From Palsa-504 sp050013055 (GTDB taxonomy: Bacteria; Actinomycetota; Actinomycetes; Streptosporangiales; Streptosporangiaceae), in contig JBEKGC010000237.1 of NCBI GenBank assembly GCA_050013055.1, forward strand, positions 1 to 10,218: a stretch of 10,218 nucleotides of DNA. Reading direction: 5' to 3'. The translations under genes were made by a program, and so were the position numbers. Below the pieces are notes generated by a model. It was not told the DNA's origin and did no database searches. It saw only the letters and a list, made by a program, of their open reading frames with translations. Within the stretch, counting starts at the first letter, position 1. Each line of letters opens with the position of its first letter. This document shows, one piece after another, positions 6,657 through 10,218 of this stretch.

Positions 6657-7328
6657 TCAGGAATCCTGGGACCTGAGTTGAACGGCGGCCAGTACGGCGT
6701 CGAGTGGCTTCGGCATGCGGTCGAGGTCGATCGCGTCGACGAGCAGGCGCGCGCAACGGAGCTTGCGCTGCGAGCCCGCGCCCAGGAAGCGCCGCAGCTG
6801 CGCTTCCTGGGGCCTTCCCCGCCACGCGGGCTGCCGCTGCATGATGCGAAACGAGCCGAGATCGCCCTGGGAGCCGAAGAGTTCCTCGACCAGCGCGGCG
6901 CCCGCCGCGCGGATGAGCTCTTCCTCCAGGTCCTCCACGCAGACATGAAAGCCCATGCTCTCCAGGTCGGCACGCGACCGGGGCGAGCCGGCACCGGCCG
7001 CCGCAAGGCCCCGCCGGACGATATCCTCTTCCCCGGCATCACACAGGCCGGCGAGCCTGGCCCCTGACCCCTCGGGGCCGAACTGCCTCAGGTAGCGTGC
7101 GACCGCGTGCGCGCCGCCGACCGGAATGACTGTGATGCCTTCCGCGCCGAGGCGCTGACCGCGGCGGCTGGCCAGCGTTTCAACAGCAATCTGGTCGCTG
7201 ACGCCCTCGACCAGGACGACGGCGCGGGCGCCGGCGGCCCTCGCCAGCGCCATGACAGTTGCCTGGGTCGCGGCTGCGGGGCCGCGCACATAACCGGCAA
7301 GGAGTCCGCTGCGCCTGTCAATCTTCAT
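6657..7328 (-). CDS. OLD-family-like TOPRIM domain protein
   Basis: A complete 223-residue stand-alone TOPRIM protein. Residues 37-45 (VVLVEGVSD) carry the conserved TOPRIM glutamate E41 and D45. GLCDAGEE (94-101) supplies the acidic cluster of the second motif, and VEDLEEELIR (131-140) is a segment conserved in stand-alone actinobacterial relatives of the OLD nuclease C-terminus. TOPRIM domains coordinate Mg2+ for nucleic-acid strand cleavage or nucleotidyl transfer. Without an ATPase domain its substrate is unknown; a DNA repair or defence role is only an inference. The ATG at 7328 lies 10 bases after the stop of the methyltransferase fragment, so the two were probably co-transcribed. A clear Shine-Dalgarno sequence is missing, which suggests coupling to upstream translation. 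It is the only intact gene of the minus-strand operon, and the loss of the 5' end of the first gene may have removed its promoter. Confidence 0.8.
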   Translation of the reverse strand: MKIDRRSGLLAGYVRGPAAATQATVMALARAAGARAVVLVEGVSDQIAVETLASRRGQRLGAEGITVIPVGGAHAVARYLRQFGPEGSGARLAGLCDAGEEDIVRRGLAAAGAGSPRSRADLESMGFHVCVEDLEEELIRAAGAALVEELFGSQGDLGSFRIMQRQPAWRGRPQEAQLRRFLGAGSQRKLRCARLLVDAIDLDRMPKPLDAVLAAVQLRSQDS

Positions 7329-7338
7329 CAGGGCACTG

Positions 7339-7662
7339 CTAAGACGACTGCTTCGGCGTCTTCTGCCAGACCGAGACGTGGCTCCTGATGTCGCTGGTAA
7401 AGGGTTCGCGGTTCCAGTCTGTCCAGCGCTCGCGCAGGGTCATCCCTGCAAGCTGGGCCATCAGGTCCAGTTCGGACGGCCACACGTAGCGGTGCGGCGT
7501 AGAGCGGATCTCAACCTGCCCATCCGCGACCCAGTAGTGATGGGAGTAAGCGATCTGCGAAGCGACGTCGTATTCCTCGAAGCCCAAGTGCGCCGGGGTC
7601 ACGATGAACGGGTAAATGGACTGGCCGGGCGGCAGGCGTCGCAGCTCCGGGATGTAGCGGCG
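7339..7662 (-). pseudogene. C-terminal fragment of class I SAM-dependent methyltransferase, 5'-truncated
   Basis: About 107 codons up to TAG at 7341-7339 read like the C-terminal part of a Rossmann-fold methyltransferase. They start RRYIPELRRLPPGQSIYPF and include the strand-like pieces EEYDVASQIAYSHHYWV, QVEIRSTPHRYVWPSELDLM and AGMTLRERWTDWNREPFTSD, ending near HVSVWQKT. This matches the post-Rossmann region of small-molecule methyltransferases, where the last strand holds the terminal VWxK-like motif. The SAM-binding half (GxGxG) is missing. The frame stays open upstream to 7878, but there it runs antisense to the epimerase, so similarity ends near 7662. The assignment as methyltransferase is moderately sure, because the diagnostic motif lies in the lost part. 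Confidence 0.55.
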
Positions 7663-8366
7663 GGCTGCGCCGCGGTTGTGCATCTCGGGGCGCTCGCGCA
7701 CGACACGGCGGGCAGCCCGGAGCAGATCATGGCGGTAAATGTGCTCGGCACCTGGCATGTGCTGCTGGCCGCCGAAGCCGCTGGCGTGACACGGGTGATC
7801 CACTTCTCCAGCGCCCAGGTCTTCGGGATTGCCGAGGGCGAGCGGCTTCCTGCTTACTTCCCGGTGGATGACGCGCACCCGCGCCGGGCGATGCGCGCCT
7901 ACGGCCTCTCCAAGTGCCTCGCTGAAGATCTATGTGCAGGTTTCGCTGCCCGGACCGGGATCGCGAGTCTGTCGCTGCGCCCGGTGTGGGTCTGGGATCC
8001 TGGCCAGTATCAGCGCATCGAAATGCAGCGGCGCGCTGAGCCCAGATCGGAGTGGGAGCCGTTCTGGGAGTACGGCGCTTTCGTGGACGTGCGGGACGTC
8101 GCCACCGCAGTGGAGCAGGCGCTCACGGTTCCCCCTGGCCGGGCATCACCAGGCATTGCTGTGCGCCGCTGACATCTCGGCCACCGCGCCCGGCCTCGAA
8201 CTGGCCGTCCGGCTCGCGCCTGGCGTGCCCATCACAGACCCGGCGCCTTACCGGGCGGATCCCTGGCGCGCTTGTCGACTGCTCAGTAGCTGAGACCACG
8301 CTCGGCTGGAGGCCCAGCTACCGCTGGTCCGAGCATGAGCAGATCCAATCTGGTGCTCATCCTTGA
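7657..8366 (+). pseudogene. NAD(P)-dependent epimerase/dehydratase (extended SDR), 5'-truncated with two frameshifts
   Basis: Similarity starts abruptly as AAGCAAVVHLGALAHDT, the strand after the third Rossmann segment in extended short-chain dehydrogenases of the GalE type. It continues with NVLGTWHVLLAAEAAGVTRV, the catalytic serine strand IHFSSAQVFG and the YGLSK motif (Tyr at 7900, Lys at 7912), the catalytic YxxxK. The first 60-70 residues with the NAD-binding GxxGxxG are missing. Near the C-terminus one extra base in the five-C run at 8131-8135 shifts the frame into LAGHHQALLCAADISATAPG, and a two-base loss near 8266-8272 shifts it again into ALVDCSVAETTLGWRPSYRW, ending at TGA 8364-8366. 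Such enzymes act on nucleotide sugars or related substrates. Without the cofactor site it cannot work. Confidence 0.8.
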
Positions 8367-8616
8367 CTGGTTGTCCCCGTTGGGCGCAGTCGTGCTCTTC
8401 CGGATGTGGAGCGTAGCTTCGCGCGAACCTCGTCGCCCGTCCGCGAAGCCGGTCCCGATGTGTTGTTATGACATGCAGGCGGGACTGTGCTGGCATTCCA
8501 TATAACTCGTTGAGCTGGGAGAAAAGCTCCAGGTTTCGATTGTCGGCGAGGATTGGAAACTGACCCTGTTCCGCCCTTCCTGACGGCGGCCAGACCCAGA
8601 CCCTGACCTCGGCCAC
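8248..8616 (-). CDS. Hypothetical minus-strand ORF, uncertain
   Basis: From GTG at 8616 the minus strand reads VAEVRVWVWPPSGRAEQGQF and then PILADNRNLELFSQLNELYG. This has a natural-looking amino-acid mix for about 80 residues, with an AGGA two bases before the GTG. I recognise no family. The last part overlaps the 3' end of the epimerase remnant in antisense and is probably not original sequence, so this may be the 5' part of a truncated gene. The ORF also covers one copy of the 30-bp direct repeat (8459-8488). It starts just downstream of the terminator that ends the NYN gene. Confidence 0.25.
   Translation of the reverse strand: MAEVRVWVWPPSGRAEQGQFPILADNRNLELFSQLNELYGMPAQSRLHVITTHRDRLRGRATRFARSYAPHPEEHDCAQRGQPVKDEHQIGSAHARTSGSWASSRAWSQLLSSRQARQGSAR
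8459..8488. repeat. 30-bp direct repeat, left copy
   Basis: TGTGTTGTTATG, one variable base, CATGCA, then GCGGG and CTGT. The same order of blocks occurs at 9858-9887 in the same orientation, about 1.4 kb away. It is A/T-richer than the surroundings. Its position outside the NYN/VapBC segment would fit a recombination or insertion boundary. Confidence 0.55.
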
Positions 8617-8637
8617 GGTCCTGCGCGGCGCCGGGCA

Positions 8638-8667
8638 TAAGAAAACCCGGCCCACAAGGAGCCGGGT
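8638..8667 (-). terminator. Rho-independent terminator on the minus strand
   Basis: ACCCGGC (8645-8651) pairs with GCCGGGT (8661-8667) around a 9-base loop in which two further G-C pairs are possible. Read on the minus strand, the stem is followed at once by TTTTCTT. It lies about 65 bases downstream of the NYN gene's stop on that strand and most likely ends its transcript. Confidence 0.75.
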
Positions 8668-8730
8668 GGTATATGCGCTAACTATAACGCGGTTCGCGTG
8701 TGAAGTCTTCCGCTGGGATGACTGTAGCCG

Positions 8731-9165
8731 CTACCAGCCAGCTGGACGCCGGTACTGCCCGACTGGGTCGGGCAGTTGATGCGCCTTCAGGTCGCCAGAT
8801 GTCAGCCTCGCCCACCAGTGCCGGCCCGCACCCGTGCTGGCGGTTCCGCGCAAGTCGCCGGCGAGGTAGTTGCGCGAGGGGTTGATGACGCCGACGGGTA
8901 CATGCTGGCGCGCCTGCTCGACGGGGAAGCGCAGGTCGCTGTCATTTGAGATGACCAGGGCTCCGTCAACCGCGCCGCCTAGCACATCTAGAAGGAGATG
9001 GGCAGCCACGTTGACATCGGAGCCCTTCTCCTCCCGGTTCGCGTAGGACACCATGAACACGGCTCCGGTGACTGGAGCGCCCCCACCGTCCTGGATCATC
9101 ACGGGCCATGCCGGGCTCACGAGCTGTGGCCGGCCGTGTGGGTCCTTGGTCGCGAGCGGAGCCAT
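8731..9165 (-). pseudogene. NYN-domain (PIN-like) protein, 5'-truncated
   Basis: The visible 144 codons read from ATG at 9165, MAPLATKDPHGRPQLV, to TAG at 8733-8731. They contain REEKGSDVNVAAHLLLDVLG, the second acidic motif of NYN domains; VISNDSDLRFPVEQA, the third acidic cluster; VGVINPSRNYLAGDLRG; and the C-terminal LKAHQLPDPVGQYRRPAGW. NYN proteins are PIN-like RNases or RNA-binding proteins, and related actinobacterial proteins have about 80 more residues at the start, with the first catalytic Asp in a VDGFN motif. That part is missing. The reading frame stays open upstream to 9399 but runs antisense to vapB without family motifs. The ATG at 9165 could still start translation, but without the first Asp nuclease activity is unlikely. 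A clear terminator follows. Confidence 0.75.
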
Positions 9166-9348
9166 CTGCTGACCGAGGCCGTCGTGATCGCGCTCAGAGA
9201 GCGACTCGACCGTGAGCACGCCAGGCACGCAGCCAGCATGAGGACGCGACTGGCGCGCCTGGCGGCCGATGTGGCGGCCCTGACGGTTGCCGACAGCCGG
9301 GCGCCAGCGGAGATCATCGGCTACGACGACGCCGGCCTGCCACGTTGA
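9166..9348 (+). pseudogene. vapB: VapB antitoxin (Rv0623-type), 5'-truncated
   Basis: From about 9166 the plus strand reads LLTEAVVIALRERLDREHAR and ends LTVADSRAPAEIIGYDDAGLPR with a TGA at 9346-9348. This is the typical second half of VapB antitoxins of the Rv0623 type (LTEAV..ALRERL and DEIIGYDE.GLP). The N-terminal MxLxIKxPE...ELA segment is missing; upstream the frame reads foreign sequence antisense to the NYN gene. In-frame GTG codons at 9136 and 9184 could start a shortened protein. The kept C-terminal half is the region that contacts and blocks the toxin in VapBC complexes, whereas the N-terminal half provides dimerisation and operator binding. Neutralisation may thus survive while autoregulation is lost. 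The stop overlaps the toxin's TTG start. Confidence 0.7.
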
Positions 9349-9782
9349 CGCAGCCGACGCGAGAGAGCCTTGTCGTCGACACGTCGGCAGCCGTAGCAAT
9401 CATCCTCGGCGAACCGGGGAGCGCCGAACTCGCGGTCCACCTGGAGAACGCCCTCGCCCGGCTGATGCCCGCCGCCATCCGCGTCGAGCTGGGCATCGTC
9501 ATTGAGGCCAGGCTCTGGCCGGCTGGGCAGGACGTTGTCGACCGGTTCCTCCGCGACGCGAAGATCGACATCGTGCCCGTTGACGCAGACCTGGCCGCCC
9601 GGGCGATGAGCGGCTGGCGGCGATACGGCAAAGAGCGTCATCCAGCCGGACTGAACTTCGGTGACTGCTTCACATACGCGCTCGCCGAGCGAACCGGACA
9701 CCCCGCACTGTGCACCGGCGATGACTTCGCCGCGACCGATGTTGCCGTGGTGCGCCCCCAGCCCGGGCCAGATCCAGCGTAG
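9345..9782 (+). CDS. vapC: VapC toxin, PIN-domain ribonuclease
   Basis: 145 residues with all PIN-domain acidic residues: D12 in VVDTSA, E48 in RVELGI, D107 in LNFGDCFTYALA, and D126/D127 in CTGDDFAATD. These residues coordinate Mg2+ for RNA cleavage; VapC toxins cut tRNA or rRNA at specific sites in the cytoplasm. The KERHPAGLNFGDCFTYALA stretch is typical for the subtype that pairs with Rv0623-like VapB. The start is TTG at 9345, overlapping the antitoxin stop; no ATG or GTG lies before VVDTSA in this frame, so translation depends on coupling to the upstream gene. The toxin looks intact although its antitoxin is truncated. Confidence 0.85.
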   Translation: MTQPTRESLVVDTSAAVAIILGEPGSAELAVHLENALARLMPAAIRVELGIVIEARLWPAGQDVVDRFLRDAKIDIVPVDADLAARAMSGWRRYGKERHPAGLNFGDCFTYALAERTGHPALCTGDDFAATDVAVVRPQPGPDPA

Positions 9783-9794
9783 CCGCGCCGGTCC

Positions 9795-9841
9795 GCAGCA
9801 GGGTCTGTCCACGCGCCGACTGCTGCACCGGGTTACCCCGG
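9795..9841. repeat. Two hairpins downstream of vapC, possible transcription end
   Basis: GCAGCAG (9795-9801) pairs with CTGCTGC (9820-9826), and GGT/ACC can extend the stem after a 2-base gap. Immediately after it, CCGGGT (9828-9833) pairs with ACCCCGG (9835-9841) with one bulged base. They lie 13-59 bases after the vapC stop. No T-run follows, so a terminator function is only likely from position. Confidence 0.35.
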
Positions 9842-9857
9842 AGCAAGACTGGCGAAG

Positions 9858-9887
9858 TGTGTTGTTATGTCATGCACTGCGGGCTGT
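9858..9887. repeat. 30-bp direct repeat, right copy
   Basis: Matches the copy at 8459-8488: TGTGTTGTTATG, one different base, CATGCA, two bases in place of one, then GCGGG and CTGT. The first 19 positions differ at only one. Together the copies flank the NYN/VapBC segment. Confidence 0.55.
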
Positions 9888-9987
9888 CGTCACATGCACA
9901 TCCAGGACAGCTCGCGTGCGTGGCGGTGAGCTTGCCCGCCTGGAGTCCCGCCGATCCAGGTCGGGCTACCCAGATCATGGCTGTACT

Positions 9988-10079
9988 GTTTCCCAGCAAA
10001 GAGTTGCGAAGTTTCCCAGAAAAGAACTGTAAAGTTTCCCAGAAAAAATGCTCAAGTGTTCCCTGCCTGGCATTGTGAA
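9988..10079 (+). repeat. Tandem repeats with 23-bp period (GTTTCCCAGAAAA type) upstream of an ATPase gene
   Basis: Units start at 9988, 10011, 10034 and 10056, that is, spaced 23, 23 and 22 bases. The first three share GTTTCCCAG followed by an A-rich stretch and end in GAA, AAA or CAA; the fourth is degenerate (GTGTTCCCTG, ending GTGAA). The array stops directly at the start region of the P-loop ATPase gene (10084). In phase with roughly two helical turns, such an array suits cooperative binding of a protein on one DNA face, as in iterons or repressor arrays. It has only 3-4 short units without unique spacers. Confidence 0.7.
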
Positions 10080-10083
10080 GTGC

Positions 10084-10218
10084 ATGAAAGCCACTAGCGG
10101 GCTGCGTCCTCGCCGACTCGCCGAAGTCGTCCCACAGCGCATGAACGAAGAGCCCGTCGTGATCCTCACCGGGCCGCGCACCGTGGGCAAGAGCACCCTG
10201 CTCGCTGCCCTCGCGGCC
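10084..10218 (+). CDS. P-loop ATPase, DUF4143/AAA-type, partial (runs off the window)
   Basis: ATG at 10084 opens a frame of 45 codons to the window edge. It reads RLAEVVPQRMNEEPVVILTG and continues into the Walker A motif GPRTVGKST (residues 30-38), with K36 as the phosphate-binding lysine. The arrangement of a short RLAEVV helix, a PVVILTGPR strand and then Walker A is characteristic of the AAA_14/DUF4143 ATPases, common in actinobacteria and of unclear role, sometimes linked to DNA binding or toxin-like modules. GTG at 10075 is in frame and could be the start instead. The 23-bp tandem repeats end where this gene begins and probably serve its promoter. The rest of the protein is outside the window. 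Confidence 0.65.
   Translation, partial: MKATSGLRPRRLAEVVPQRMNEEPVVILTGPRTVGKSTLLAALAA

Noticed and set aside
6062..7042. 326-codon minus-strand frame as one protein
   Set aside because: It reads antisense to the ABC genes at one end and out of frame through the TOPRIM gene at the other; only the middle (about 6241-6560) looks like real coding sequence.
9857..10078. 73-codon frame across the repeats
   Set aside because: It merely translates the 23-bp tandem units and has no ribosome binding site; the repeats look regulatory.
9988..10079. CRISPR array
   Set aside because: The units are tandem with a 23-bp period; there are no separate spacers of constant length and no cas genes.

Overview
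The window looks like accessory chromosome of a high-GC Gram-positive bacterium of the phylum Actinomycetota. Evidence: strongly G/C-biased third codon positions, GTG and TTG starts at overlapping gene pairs, and protein types common in actinomycetes (DUF6036 nucleotidyltransferase pair, OLD-type TOPRIM protein, NYN protein, VapBC, DUF4143-type ATPase). I cannot name the genus. All family calls rest on motifs read by eye and family knowledge, not on a search.

Layout from left to right. Bases 1-530 hold no convincing gene but have A/T-rich palindromes like a regulator-binding region. Bases about 530-867 are a decayed piece of a hydantoinase A/acetone-carboxylase-type gene. An intact phenylacetate-CoA-ligase-family gene follows (1110-2432), then a 137-bp nested inverted repeat. 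A two-gene overlapping unit (2835-3775) pairs a small protein of unknown function with a DUF6036-type nucleotidyltransferase and looks like a toxin-antitoxin module. It abuts an FtsX-type ABC permease (3841-6126) that has lost its normal N-terminus, and the permease is followed by the first ~40 codons of its partner ATPase.

From 6241 to 7662 the minus strand carries a former operon: a 5'-truncated methyltransferase, an intact TOPRIM protein and a small frameshifted protein. A 5'-truncated and frameshifted NAD-dependent epimerase (plus strand) starts at the methyltransferase breakpoint. Next come a weak minus-strand ORF, a minus-strand terminator, a 5'-truncated NYN-domain gene (minus), and a vapBC pair (plus) with a 5'-truncated antitoxin but an intact toxin. 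The window ends with a 23-bp-period tandem repeat directly upstream of a P-loop ATPase gene that runs off the edge.

The main theme is erosion. At least four abrupt junctions (about 3785, 6241, 7660, 9165) join gene fragments, and the units left whole are a CoA ligase, a nucleotidyltransferase pair, a TOPRIM protein, a VapC toxin and the start of an ATPase. Either this is a real genomic island decaying by deletion, or part of it is chimeric assembly; reads spanning the junctions would decide. The most interesting positive signals are the 23-bp repeats, a 30-bp direct-repeat pair flanking the NYN/VapBC segment, the nested inverted repeat after the ligase, and the nucleotidyltransferase pair.
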